DNA from: Planctobacterium marinum
GTDB lineage: Bacteria; Pseudomonadota; Gammaproteobacteria; Enterobacterales; Alteromonadaceae
DNA: 64,000 nt
Direction: 5' to 3'
Assembly: GCF_036322805.1 (NCBI RefSeq)
Contig: NZ_AP027272.1
Coordinates: 1 to 64,000 of the forward strand
Numbering within the stretch: position 1 is the stretch's first letter; the number at the start of each line of letters is the position of its first letter. A program made the translations under genes and the position numbers. Shown here piece by piece: positions 23,766 through 38,987 of this stretch. The notes under the pieces were generated by a model. The model had not been told where the DNA came from and made no database searches. It saw nothing but the letters and a program-made list of their open reading frames with translations.

Positions 23766-24726
23766 GAGCGGCTCCTAAACATTTTCCCGGCGTGAACCAT
23801 TCTGGACGGGCATTGAGTATGTCTGCTACTGGTTGGGCTTTTTTTCCGGGGATTTGCAACTGCAGCAAATTTAATACGCCGTTACCGGTTTGCACCTGAA
23901 TACCGTTTTTATCCGCGGCTAATACAGTACCGGGCGCCTTACCTGAATCTTCATTTAAACAATGAGATTGCCAGACCTTAATATTTTGCTCATCCAGTTC
24001 AAACCAGGTGCCAGGCCATGGGTTGAAAGCCCTGATATTTCTCTCCAGTTGTTGTCCATCCTCACTCCAGTCAATTAGCCCTTCGGACTTTTCCAGTTTG
24101 TGGGCATAGGTAGCTAACTGTTCATCCTGTTTTTCTGGTATTAGTTGCTCAATGTTGTTTAAAGCTTCCACCAATGTTGTTGGTCCGGATATGGCCAGTT
24201 TCTCATAAAGACTGGCGCTGGTATCACTCGCTTCGATAGCTAGTTCTGATGTTAACAACATATCACCGGTATCCAGGCCGACGTCCATATTCATAATGGT
24301 GACGCCAGTAATCTCGTCTCCTGCCCAGATTGCACGCTGTATCGGAGCCGCACCTCGCCATTTAGGCAACAGCGAACCATGCACATTGATACAGCCCAGT
24401 TCAGGAATATCTAGTACTGCTTTGGGTAAGATCAATCCATAAGCTACCACTACCATGATATCGAACTCGATTTCTCGTAGTTCCGTCTGTGCATCTTCAG
24501 CTTTTAATGTAGCAGGCTGATAAACCGACAAGTTGTTTTCCAAGGCGAGCTGTTTTACCGGGCTTGCTTGTAATTTTTTGCCTCGACCGGCGGGTCTGTC
24601 GGGTTGCGTATAAACAGCAACCACCTGATGCTCTGATTCGAGTAGTGCTTGCAAGTGTTTGGCGGCAAAATCTGGTGTACCCGCAAATACTATCTTTAGC
24701 TTTCTCTTAATGGTGCTCTGTGACAC
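23761..24726 (-). CDS. fmt: methionyl-tRNA formyltransferase
   Basis: Formylates Met-tRNA for initiation using 10-formyltetrahydrofolate. The 321-aa product has [19 protein letters not shown] at the N-terminus, the formyltransferase core [14 protein letters not shown], the catalytic [20 protein letters not shown] (Asn, His) and later [11 protein letters not shown], then a C-terminal OB-like domain from about residue 205. It starts 8 bp after def on the same strand, and its TAG stop overlaps the probable ATT start of rsmB. Confidence 0.98.
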   Translation of the reverse strand: MSQSTIKRKLKIVFAGTPDFAAKHLQALLESEHQVVAVYTQPDRPAGRGKKLQASPVKQLALENNLSVYQPATLKAEDAQTELREIEFDIMVVVAYGLILPKAVLDIPELGCINVHGSLLPKWRGAAPIQRAIWAGDEITGVTIMNMDVGLDTGDMLLTSELAIEASDTSASLYEKLAISGPTTLVEALNNIEQLIPEKQDEQLATYAHKLEKSEGLIDWSEDGQQLERNIRAFNPWPGTWFELDEQNIKVWQSHCLNEDSGKAPGTVLAADKNGIQVQTGNGVLNLLQLQIPGKKAQPVADILNARPEWFTPGKCLGAAH

Positions 24727-24734
24727 AGCGATGG

Positions 24735-25244
24735 TTATCCTTTTGCCGCTAAACGGGCTTCTTTTTCCAGCTTGGCTTTAATGCGTTGGCGTTTCAATGG
24801 CGACAAATAGTCAACGAATAACTTACCTTTTAAGTGGTCCATTTCATGCTGAATGCACACAGCCAATAGCCCTTCGGCACTGAGGGTAAATTCGTCGCCG
24901 TTTTCATCCAGTGCCTTGACTGTGATTTCTTCTGCTCGTTCTACCTTGGCATAGTTGTTAGGTACTGAGAGACAGCCTTCCTCATTGATCATTTTTCCTT
25001 GTTGTTCAATGATCTCTGGATTGATGAATACCCGTGGTTCATTTTGTTCGTCTGACACATCCATAACAATAACGCGTTTGTGCACGTTAACCTGGGTTGC
25101 AGCCAGACCAATGCCTCGCTCCTCACGCATGGTTTCGAACATATCTTTGACCAGGGTCTTGATGGAAGCATCAATGTCAGTCACTGGTTCAGCTACTGTT
25201 CTGAGTCTTTCATCGGGAAATCTTAAAACGTCTAATACTGCCAT
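24735..25244 (-). CDS. def: peptide deformylase
   Basis: Removes the N-formyl group from nascent proteins; a metalloenzyme. The three family motifs are present: [19 protein letters not shown] (Cys ligand) and [17 protein letters not shown] (HExxH). I start at the ATG at 25244 ([14 protein letters not shown]), which gives 169 aa, the size of E. coli Def, and has AGAAGAG in front; the longer frame up to 25289 adds an unrelated N-terminus. It is the first gene of the def-fmt-rsmB-trkA operon and is divergent from the LysM gene. Confidence 0.97.
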   Translation of the reverse strand: MAVLDVLRFPDERLRTVAEPVTDIDASIKTLVKDMFETMREERGIGLAATQVNVHKRVIVMDVSDEQNEPRVFINPEIIEQQGKMINEEGCLSVPNNYAKVERAEEITVKALDENGDEFTLSAEGLLAVCIQHEMDHLKGKLFVDYLSPLKRQRIKAKLEKEARLAAKG

Positions 25245-25383
25245 AACTCTTCTCTGTAAAACCGTTACAGGGTATCGGCTTACATACATTTATTTGATTA
25301 AAAATTACGATCAATTGCTTTTAACCCGCTATTCTAACTGATAACGTCAGGCTAATAACAGTAGCTTGAGCAACTAATCGCTG

Positions 25384-26460
25384 ATGGAGATGGGTTTGAA
25401 ATTCCGTATTTTTAGTTTGGTTTTGTTGTTTCTGATAAGTTTTAGTGCGCTATCTGTAGAAATTAAAGCCTCGGCTCCGGAAGTCTACGTTGTAAAAAAA
25501 GGCGATACGCTGTGGCAAATTGCTGGCATGTACCTGGACAAGCCCTGGAACTGGCCGCTCTTATGGCAAAAAAATACACAGATTGTTAACCCACATCTGA
25601 TTTATCCCGGTGATACATTAATGTTAGTGCGCAATGAGCAAGGTCAGCCTGCACTTACCATGGTGAGAAACGAAAAAAGACAATTAAGCTTATCTCCCAA
25701 GGCCATTCGACAGCTGAAAAAACCAGACCCAATTCCCACTCTTTCCTGGTCAATCATTGAAACCCATATTCGCAATGATCTGGTGATGGAAAAAGCGATT
25801 TATGATGCACAACCTTATTTGCTGGGTGATCGTGAAGGTGCAGTACGTTTTGCTCACACCGACATTGTGCTTGGCAAACAAGGAGGATTTAAACCGGAAA
25901 CATTTCAAGTGGTGAGGGCGCACAGCGAGTTACTCTCTCCGGAGGGAGAAAGCTTGGGCTTTTTGGTCAAGCATGTTGCGACAGCTGAACCAATAGAAAC
26001 ACAGCTGGATACAGAGATGTTAGTGCGCATTAAGGGCGCAGACCAGGAAATTAAACAAGGTGACCGACTAATTCCGCTTGAGCAGCGCGCTCAAAACTTG
26101 CAGGTTGAAATGAGCCCAGCAGTATCTCAAAAGGGAAATATAATTACCAGTTTACAAGATCGTTCTTTATTGGGAAAATATGATACCGTCGTGGTGGATT
26201 TGGGTTACGAAGAGGTGCAAGCGGGCACCGTTATGGGAGTTTATTTACAAGGGCCAGACATTATCGATGCTGATCCTTTGAGTTACGACGAAGATGAAGT
26301 GTCGTTACTCACTTTCCACAGCGAATCCGGACGGATACAGCAGCCTGCTGTTAAGGTGGGAGAAATGGTGATATTCAAAACGTTTGCTAAAGTCAGTTAT
26401 GGCTTAATCACCTCATCCACTAGTGTGATTCGAAAAGGAGCGATAGTGGCGAAGCCCTAG
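25384..26460 (+). CDS. secreted LysM-domain protein
   Basis: A 358-aa protein with a signal peptide (about 1-27) and a LysM peptidoglycan-binding domain around residues 34-83 (VYVVKKGDTLWQIAGMYLDK, then NPHLIYPGDTLML). The rest (about 100-358) has no enzymatic motif I recognise. It is consistent with the long LysM proteins found upstream of dprA in gammaproteobacteria, thought to act in the cell envelope. It is divergent from def and precedes dprA by 52 bp, so it may head the dprA-smg-yrdD-tsaC cluster. Confidence 0.88.
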   Translation: MEMGLKFRIFSLVLLFLISFSALSVEIKASAPEVYVVKKGDTLWQIAGMYLDKPWNWPLLWQKNTQIVNPHLIYPGDTLMLVRNEQGQPALTMVRNEKRQLSLSPKAIRQLKKPDPIPTLSWSIIETHIRNDLVMEKAIYDAQPYLLGDREGAVRFAHTDIVLGKQGGFKPETFQVVRAHSELLSPEGESLGFLVKHVATAEPIETQLDTEMLVRIKGADQEIKQGDRLIPLEQRAQNLQVEMSPAVSQKGNIITSLQDRSLLGKYDTVVVDLGYEEVQAGTVMGVYLQGPDIIDADPLSYDEDEVSLLTFHSESGRIQQPAVKVGEMVIFKTFAKVSYGLITSSTSVIRKGAIVAKP

Positions 26461-26512
26461 AAAGGAAATCTAAACAACACAGCCGAACAAGGAGTTCGGG
26501 AGCAGGGAGATA

Positions 26513-27663
26513 ATGGACGAATATTCCCACACAGAGGAGCGCAACCTCTTTAAATATGCGCCAGAACAATCAATAGATTATTGGCTATTACTACATAACA
26601 CACATGGATTGGGGTTTCAGAAAGTGAAACAACTATCCCGGTTGTGCGATGGTCGTCTGGAAAACCTTCCCGATGTCAGTTCCACAGCGTTGAAGCAACT
26701 GAATTTCCCTGAGCCCTCAATAGCATCAGCGTTAAAATCCAATACAGCCTATATCGAGAGGGTAAAAAGTTGGCGTGCTGACTCACAATTACATAGGGTA
26801 CTCACCTTTAATCATCCTGATTACCCGGCCCGCTTGCGCGAAATATCATCTCCACCTTTGGTTCTTTTTTGTGTTGGGGAGCATCAAATCCTGCATCTGC
26901 CTCAAATCGCTATTGTGGGGGCGAGAAAACAATCCCCGGGTGGCGCTAAAATCGGCCGCACTCTGTCTTCTGAACTAGTGCAAAGCGGTTGGGTAGTGAC
27001 CAGTGGTCTGGCGATGGGGATGGATACTGAAGCGCATCGTGGTGCATTGGATAATAGTGGTAAAACCATAGCTGTGATGGCCACTGGCGCGGATTCAGTT
27101 TACCCCCAAAGAAACAGGCAGCTTGCTCAGGAAATTGTGGCCAGCGGTGGATGTTTGATTACCGAGTTTGCACTGGGAAGTGCACCGAAAAAAGATCATT
27201 TTCCAAGGCGCAATAGAATCATTAGTGGTTTGTCTAACGGCGTGCTGGTGGTGGAGGCGGCGATTAAAAGTGGCTCTTTGATAACGGCTCGATATGCCAT
27301 TGAACAAAACCGAGAAGTCTTCGCCGTTCCGGGGAGTGTTTATAATTTAAACAGTCGCGGTTGCCACTATCTGATCAAGCAGGGAGCTAAGCTTGTAGAG
27401 CAAGTCTCTGACATCAATGAAGAATTCCTGAACCTGCAGCAAATAGTGCAATTAACTGAAACAAAAAGCCAGAAAAAAAGTGCAAATTACCCTTGGCAAC
27501 CGACAGATTGTTAGCTAGTGTTGGGTTTGAAGCAACATCAATAGATGTTGTAGCGCAACGTAGTGGTCTGCCAGTGACGGCGGTGATATCAGAATTATTA
27601 GAATATGAGCTACGTGGTTTGGTAGCCACTGTTCCGGGTGGTTACATTAGATTGGGGGAATAA
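26513..27663 (+). CDS. dprA: DNA-processing protein DprA, frameshifted near the 3' end
   Basis: DprA (Smf) loads RecA on incoming single-stranded DNA during transformation. The Rossmann core is intact: [72 protein letters not shown] and [20 protein letters not shown]. Frame 1 stops at 27514 after 333 aa. A -1 shift at or near the A7 run at 27473-27479 opens a frame to the TAA at 27663 encoding [36 protein letters not shown] and [12 protein letters not shown]. These are clearly the C-terminal winged-helix domain of DprA. Cause: sequencing error, recent mutation or a genuine slip. smg starts 5 bp after the distal stop. Confidence 0.9.
27473..27479 (+). other. A7 run at the presumed dprA frameshift point
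   Basis: In the CAG AAA AAA AGT context, seven A residues would allow a -1 tRNA slip or transcriptional slippage that joins the two dprA frames. The downstream frame has a stop at 27457-27459, so the shift must occur between about 27460 and 27514, and this run is the best candidate. Confidence 0.6.
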
Positions 27664-27668
27664 TAAAA

Positions 27669-28145
27669 ATGTTCGATATCCTCATGTATCTTTTCGAAAA
27701 TCTTGTTCATAGCGAATCTGAATTTCGCGTCGACCAAGATGAACTCACCGAAGAGCTTATCCGAGCGGGTTTTCATCACGATGAAATCTACAAAGCCTTA
27801 GCTTGGTTGGAAAAATTAGCTGCACTGCAAGACAGCGACATCAACCCCTATTTGTCTTCTGCTAACAGTCACGCGGTTGCCCGTGTGTTTACGGCTGAAG
27901 AAGAGGTGCGTCTTGATGTTGAATGTCGCGGCTTTTTAATGTTCCTTGAGCAAATTAATGTGTTAGATGCTTGCACACGTGAGATGGTGATAGACAGAGT
28001 CATGGAAATCGATGCCAATGACTTCTGCCTTGAAGATCTCAAATGGGTAGTATTAATGGTGCTGTTTAATGTGCCTGGCAAAGAAAACGCTTATGCTCAA
28101 ATGGAAGATTTGCTGTTCGAAGAGCCTGAAGGTCCGTTACACTAA
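27669..28145 (+). CDS. smg: Smg family protein (DUF494)
   Basis: A 158-aa acidic cytoplasmic protein of the Smg/DUF494 family, beginning [20 protein letters not shown] and containing [23 protein letters not shown]. Family function is unclear; it is conserved next to dprA and yrdD in gammaproteobacteria, as here. A GGGGAA ribosome-binding site lies in the last dprA codons. Confidence 0.93.
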   Translation: MFDILMYLFENLVHSESEFRVDQDELTEELIRAGFHHDEIYKALAWLEKLAALQDSDINPYLSSANSHAVARVFTAEEEVRLDVECRGFLMFLEQINVLDACTREMVIDRVMEIDANDFCLEDLKWVVLMVLFNVPGKENAYAQMEDLLFEEPEGPLH

Positions 28146-28182
28146 GCGACCTTAACATACACAATGTTCTCGATAGCGAACT

Positions 28183-28743
28183 ATGAATCATATTGATCAC
28201 TCCTTATTTGACCACAGTAAAGAGTCAATCAGGCACGCCTATGGCGATTGTCCACAGTGCCAGTCTGAATTGCGCATCCGCAACGGGAAGAGTGGCAAGT
28301 TTTTGGGGTGTTCTGCTTATCCCGAGTGCGACTACGCTCAACCTTTGGGTAAAACTCACGGCGTTGAAACCTTAAAGGTGATGGAAAACTCTGACTGCCC
28401 GCAATGTCATTCATTACTTGCGGTTAAAAAGGGACGGTTCGGTATGTTCATCGGCTGCACAAATTTCCCTGAGTGTCACTTTATTCAGCATGACGAGCCA
28501 AAAACTGAAACCGAAACAGTCGTGTCATGCCCAAAGTGTAAAGTGGGTGAATTGGTTAAACGCGCCAATAAATCCGGCAAACCCTTTTATTCATGTAATC
28601 AATATCCAGGGTGCAAGTATATTCTTAACGAGCAGCCTGTCGCTAAACCCTGCCCTGCGTGCCAGTGGCCAGTTCTGGTTAAAAAGTCAGAAACACAACT
28701 TCAATGCCCGCAAAAAGACTGTCAAACCAAAGTTGAAGTTTAA
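28183..28743 (+). CDS. yrdD: YrdD-like zinc-ribbon protein related to topoisomerase I C-terminus
   Basis: A 186-aa protein consisting almost entirely of four C4 zinc ribbons like those at the C-terminus of topoisomerase I. They have the pairs CPQC...CSAYPEC (about 23-48), CPQC...CTNFPEC (about 73-97), CPKC...CNQYPGC (about 113-140) and CPAC...CPQKDC (about 157-180). It is predicted to bind DNA or RNA without catalytic activity. Position between smg and tsaC is the same as in E. coli. Confidence 0.93.
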   Translation: MNHIDHSLFDHSKESIRHAYGDCPQCQSELRIRNGKSGKFLGCSAYPECDYAQPLGKTHGVETLKVMENSDCPQCHSLLAVKKGRFGMFIGCTNFPECHFIQHDEPKTETETVVSCPKCKVGELVKRANKSGKPFYSCNQYPGCKYILNEQPVAKPCPACQWPVLVKKSETQLQCPQKDCQTKVEV

Positions 28744-28819
28744 TTCTGTGGCGCAACGCGTTGCTTTTATGTTTTTAAGCTATACATTAGCCCTAAGGTT
28801 TTAAGGTAACAGGCAAGCT

Positions 28820-31136
<2,317 letters not shown>

Positions 31137-31146
31137 CATCCGTGAT

Positions 31147-31689
31147 TTATTGTTTCGCCATTTCTTCCAGATACTCATCTTTTAATAAAACATAATTCTC
31201 TGCAGACTGTTTCAAAAAGGCTCGCTCCCCATCATTAAGCGGGCGAGCTTGTTTGCAGGGTTGCCCTACATATAGATAACCGGAATTTAATGTTTTGTTG
31301 GGTGGCACTAATGCGCCGGCGCCAATAAACACATCATCTTCTATTACGGCACCGTCCATAATAATAGCGCCCATTCCTACTAGAATACGATTTCCCAGCT
31401 TGCAACCGTGTAACATGCAATGATGCCCAACGGTGACATCATCACCTATTATGAGTGGATGACCATCTGGATTTCCTGAACTTTTGCGGGTGACATGTAA
31501 TATTGTGCCATCCTGAATGTTGGTATAGTTGCCGATGATCATACGATTCACATCTCCACGGGCAGCAACTAATGGCCAAATACTGGAATGGGCACCTATA
31601 GTAATATCACCCACTAATATTGATGATTCATCTACATAAACTCCTTCAGCTAATTTGGGCGTTATTCCTTTATAAGATCGAATTGGCAT
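31147..31689 (-). CDS. gamma carbonic anhydrase family protein (YrdA)
   Basis: A 180-aa left-handed beta-helix protein built of hexapeptide repeats (for example IGAHSSIWPLVAARGDVNR, IGDDVTVGHHCMLHGCKLG and IGAGALVPPNKTL). Zinc-ligand histidines are visible at ILHVTR and in VGHHCMLHGC, as in gamma-class carbonic anhydrases, whose trimers bind metal between subunits. Activity of YrdA-type members is often uncertain. It is convergent with aroE, as in E. coli. Confidence 0.92.
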   Translation of the reverse strand: MPIRSYKGITPKLAEGVYVDESSILVGDITIGAHSSIWPLVAARGDVNRMIIGNYTNIQDGTILHVTRKSSGNPDGHPLIIGDDVTVGHHCMLHGCKLGNRILVGMGAIIMDGAVIEDDVFIGAGALVPPNKTLNSGYLYVGQPCKQARPLNDGERAFLKQSAENYVLLKDEYLEEMAKQ

Positions 31690-31821
31690 TACTGTCTCAT
31701 TTAATAGCGTTAAATATTCCAGGACTTTAGCAAAGATCAGCCTGTAATTTGGGCTTTTTGAACTATATTGATTAATAATTCACCGCTTAAACCTTTTTTG
31801 TCAAAATTTTGCAATAAAGTG

Positions 31822-31849
31822 TTGACCGTGAAGATGATGTCTGTAGAAT
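31822..31849 (+). promoter_or_regulatory. rRNA operon promoter P1
   Basis: -35 TTGACC and -10 TAGAAT separated by 16 bp, followed by the GC-rich discriminator GCGCGCTCGC. This combination is typical of growth-rate- and ppGpp-controlled rRNA promoters. Start of transcription is expected about 290 bp before 16S. Confidence 0.85.
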
Positions 31850-31983
31850 GCGCGCTCGCTTCAGGGGGAAACACTCGGAAGCAGCTGCTAAAGGCACAAA
31901 AACTGAATTGCGTAAAAACTCTACAGGCCTTTAGTGAAGCGGACTTCAACAAGTTACTTGAAAAAATAAATTCAAATAAAATG

Positions 31984-32011
31984 TTGACAGTCACAAAGGG
32001 AAGTGTAGAAT
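31984..32011 (+). promoter_or_regulatory. rRNA operon promoter P2
   Basis: -35 TTGACA and -10 TAGAAT with a 16-bp spacer, followed by GCGCATCCCGC. An A/T-rich block (AAAAAATAAATTCAAATAAA) directly upstream could serve as an UP element. P2 repeats the layout of P1 162 bp further on. Confidence 0.87.
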
Positions 32012-32056
32012 GCGCATCCCGCTTGAGGAGAGACTCAAGCAGCCGAAAACGGCAAC

Positions 32057-32067
32057 GTTCTTTAACA
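32057..32067 (+). promoter_or_regulatory. boxA antitermination site in the rRNA leader
   Basis: GTTCTTTAACA matches the NusB/NusE-binding boxA of rRNA leaders and lies about 75 bp before 16S. A nearly identical TGTTCTTTAACA recurs in the 16S-23S spacer at 33834-33845. Confidence 0.7.
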
Positions 32068-32140
32068 GTCAGCAATAAGACAATCTGTGTGGGCATCGAT
32101 TGATTTTGATGTCGACCCAAAAAATTTATATTTTCGATTT

Positions 32141-33673
<1,533 letters not shown>

Positions 33674-34025
33674 CGTAAAGGTGTCGAATTGAATTCAATT
33701 CGATGTTCACACAGATTGTTTTATTGTATGTAGGTTGAGCTTTAGCTCGACAAAGCCTTAACAGATAGGTTTGCTTTTAAGTTTATCTGTTAAGGTTTTT
33801 TGACCCTCGGGTCTGCCTTAAACTGTTCTTTAACAAACTGGAAAAGCTGATAAATCATCGATATTGATGTATTGCAAAAGTAATGCATTTGATATCAACC
33901 AAGTATGTATTTTTAAAAAATTTAGGGTAAACGATAGCGTTTTACTCTATCTGACATAGGCGAGTTACAGTCAACAGCAGCGTCTGTTCATAAGATGGCA
34001 ACATTGAGTGATACAGGGGTTGTAT
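33674..34025 (+). other. 16S-23S internal transcribed spacer without tRNA
   Basis: About 350 bp. I see no cloverleaf for tRNA-Ile, tRNA-Ala or tRNA-Glu. It holds a REP-like hairpin (33729-33752), a 12-bp perfect inverted repeat CCTTAACAGATA / TATCTGTTAAGG (33756-33767 and 33784-33795) and a boxA (33834-33845). The inverted repeat probably forms a processing stem in the precursor. Confidence 0.75.
33729..33752. repeat. 24-nt REP-like hairpin, copy 1
   Basis: TGTAGGTTGAGCTTTAGCTCGACA forms a short stem-loop and matches 21 of 24 bases of a second copy at 37726-37749; the inner C-G pair is replaced there by A-T, a compensatory change that keeps the stem. Confidence 0.6.
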
Positions 34026-36896
<2,871 letters not shown>

Positions 36897-37010
36897 ACAA
36901 CACCCGGTATTATTTGGTGTTGTGACAAACAAGCACTTGCTTATGTTAAGAGTAAGACGCGCTTACCCTCATACACGATTTATCAGAATTTCCAAGTTTG
37001 TTTCCAGTTT

Positions 37011-37130
37011 TGTCTGGCGGCCATAGCGATACGGAACCACCTGAATCCATTCCGAACTCAGCAGTGAAACGTATTAGCGGCGATGGTAGTGTGGGGCTTC
37101 CCCATGTGAGAGTAGCACACCGCCAGGCTC
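37011..37130 (+). rRNA. 5S ribosomal RNA
   Basis: TGTCTGGCGGCCATAGCG at the 5' end pairs with CACCGCCAGGCT at the 3' end to form helix I. The internal loops ACCACCTGAATCCATTCC and GAACTCAGCAGTGAAACG are standard. Length about 119-120 nt. Confidence 0.97.
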
Positions 37131-37530
37131 CTATTTAGAGAAAGGGCTATCCGAAAGGGTAGCCCTTTTTTGCATTTGCGATCCCGAAAAGTCATGGTGT
37201 TGTATCAGCATCAACGGATAGCCCTTCCCCTAAATAGTGATTAGCTGCGCTAATCTACAAGAGATGCCTAACCCATTGTTTAACATGGCTTTACTTATTG
37301 TCTGATTAGAGCACGAGTAACAATCGTCCCTGAAGGGGCATCCAGCCTCGCCATCCATGGCGGTCGCTACCGCCAGGCTCCTGGTTAGAAAGAAGGCTAC
37401 CCAGTTGGGTGGCCTTTTTTCGTTTCTGCGGCAGTAAACATTATCATTCCTGGCGTTCATGTCGGGTAGCCCTCTCTCCAAATAGAAATTAGCTGCGCTA
37501 ATCTACAAGAGAAACCTAACCCATCAATAG
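37121..37530. repeat. two-unit ~250-bp imperfect tandem repeat behind the rRNA operon
   Basis: Unit 1 begins at the 5S tail CGCCAGGCTCCT (37121) and unit 2 repeats it at 37371, where it follows GGTCGCTAC instead of a 5S body. Each unit then has a terminator hairpin (37141-37172; 37392-37420), an inverted copy of the 22-nt TTAGA...GGGCTA.CC arm (37131-37152 with 37216-37237; 37381-37402 with 37464-37485) and the shared block ATTAGCTGCGCTAATCTACA-AGAGA followed by CCTAACCCAT (from 37240 and 37488). This looks like duplication of the rRNA-operon end, with unit 2 keeping only the 5S tail. Confidence 0.7.
37131..37172 (+). terminator. rRNA operon terminator
   Basis: AAAGGGCTATCC-GAAA-GGGTAGCCCTTTTTT directly behind 5S. 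It is a strong hairpin with a T6 tail. Confidence 0.9.
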
Positions 37531-37883
37531 TAACTTCATCATCTGCGTTGTGATTAGCGTACGGGGTACAAACATCCCTGTGGCCGTTTTTTGCTCCTGC
37601 AAAAACGGCATTCACTACATCCATGTAGCTTAGGGCTGCCAGCCGGGCCGTCCGTCGCCCCGTCGTTCAAGGGGCCGGAACTTCGTTCCTGTAAACCCAC
37701 CTTTCACCCCCATGTAAGACACACTTGTAGGTCGAGATTTATCTCGACAACTTAGTTATAAGTCCTCGTCTTTGTCCGGCTAAAGCCGAACGTAACGCGG
37801 CACATAAGAACAGAGTAAAGGGTTTAGCGTTATCGCTACTTTAGAAAATTTTCCTTTAGGGTTTTGATTCCCTTCAAGGTAAC
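37531..37883. other. intergenic region between the repeat and the sulfotransferase gene
   Basis: No ORF is supported. It contains several short hairpins: CCGTTTTT-TGCTCCTGC-AAAAACGG near 37583-37608, REP-like copy 2 (37726-37749), and CCGGCTAAAGCCG near 37776-37788. It resembles an accumulation of small extragenic palindromes. Confidence 0.5.
37726..37749. repeat. 24-nt REP-like hairpin, copy 2
   Basis: TGTAGGTCGAGATTTATCTCGACA, stem GTCGAGAT/ATCTCGAC. See copy 1 in the 16S-23S spacer. Confidence 0.6.
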
Positions 37884-38507
37884 TTATACATAATCAAAAG
37901 TTTCAATGTCTCTTTGCCATAGGCGTGTGACAAGCTTTTCAGTTTCAGGTGTGTAATAAGAGTCGTAATTCTTAATACCTGCATTGTTTCTGTGGGGTAA
38001 GGCGATGTTTTCGATTCCAAGTTGATCTGTGACTGTTTTCCAATCATTGGCCAGATTTTCAAACTTACCTACAAAATCTAATTGAAGATTGCCATTTTTG
38101 TCGGTGAGCATGTTTATTTGGTGTGCGTCCTTTCGCCTACTTTGGTATTTGATAAAATCGCTGAATTCCATTTGTTTCAATTTAGCATGTCGGCCATGTT
38201 CTGGCGTTCTGCGAATATACTCATATTCTGAAGCTAAGCGGCTCCATGGATTTCTCACAAAAGCGAATTTGAAGTAAGACTTAAAGGTCTCATCTGGCAT
38301 TAGCTGTTTGACCGTGTTGATATCCTCATGGAACCGGTAAGCATATTTTCTATGATCTCTTTCTAATTTCAAAAATCGGCTTTTAACTTTAGCTCCTAAA
38401 CTCTTATTAATGGGATTACTAAGTTTCTCTACACTATCACGAATGCTTGTACCTCCAGACTTTCTAACATGTACAAATATAAAACGGTGTGAATCTGAAA
38501 TTAACAT
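37884..38507 (-). CDS. sulfotransferase family protein
   Basis: A 207-aa protein resembling the Sulfotransfer_2 family, which transfers sulfate from PAPS to glycans or other acceptors. A 5'-phosphosulfate-binding loop is seen as FIFVHVRKSGGTSIRDS near residue 10, and a 3'-phosphate-binding segment as FAFVRNPWSRLASEYEY near residue 82; a later FVGKFENLANDW also fits. No signal peptide or membrane anchor is present. It stands alone between the rRNA operon and the yjb-like cluster, with no recognised sulfate-activation genes nearby. It may act on envelope or exopolysaccharide sugars, but this is inferred only from the nearby secretion cluster. It may have been acquired horizontally, as isolated sulfotransferases often are. 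Confidence 0.85.
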   Translation of the reverse strand: MLISDSHRFIFVHVRKSGGTSIRDSVEKLSNPINKSLGAKVKSRFLKLERDHRKYAYRFHEDINTVKQLMPDETFKSYFKFAFVRNPWSRLASEYEYIRRTPEHGRHAKLKQMEFSDFIKYQSRRKDAHQINMLTDKNGNLQLDFVGKFENLANDWKTVTDQLGIENIALPHRNNAGIKNYDSYYTPETEKLVTRLWQRDIETFDYV

Positions 38508-38987
38508 GGACTGAAATCCTTAGAGTGTGAGTAGTCATTTAATTCCAAATAGATTGCAATAACATTTCAAAGGCTTATTTTTGGATGCTCGGTTGGATTA
38601 AAACCAACAAAGATGCCTGATATGTAAAATTGTGTAGCTCTTTGATTGAAATGTTGTCCCGGTATTCACCTGTAAAGAAATGGGGGCAGTTTTTAGGTAA
38701 TAGCAGTATCACTTTCTACTTAAAACCAACGTGATACGGTAATTGGTTCCATATCAGAGTCCCCTCTCACGCATGAGTTACAAACCCTTACAAGTAATTA
38801 GTTATGTGTTGGAAAATAACTTAAAGGGTGCGCGTTAAAGATATACAGAGCTACACAACGTGCCCTAAATGGTTTAAAACACGGAAATCAATTAAATTTA
38901 TGTGAAGGATCAAAAATTGATGTTGCAGGTACACAGTTGATCTTGTAGCATTCATATTAGTTAATTATTTTTACTTGAGAGCAAAAA
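38508..38987. other. 480-bp intergenic region upstream of the yjb-like cluster
   Basis: Divergent spacer between the sulfotransferase and the YjbE-like gene. It must contain promoters for both, but I find no unambiguous -35/-10 pair, operator or RNA gene. A GAGAG ribosome-binding site precedes the ATG at 38988. Confidence 0.4.

Noticed and set aside
31768-32103. 111-aa open frame in front of 16S rRNA with an internal repeat (VECA near both ends)
   Set aside because: It covers the tandem rRNA promoters P1 and P2 and the repeat simply reflects their duplicated sequence. It has no convincing ribosome-binding site.
33674-34025. tRNA gene in the 16S-23S spacer
   Set aside because: No sequence resembling the TTCGAATC T-arm or a plausible anticodon arm was found; the visible stems are a REP-like hairpin and a perfect inverted repeat.
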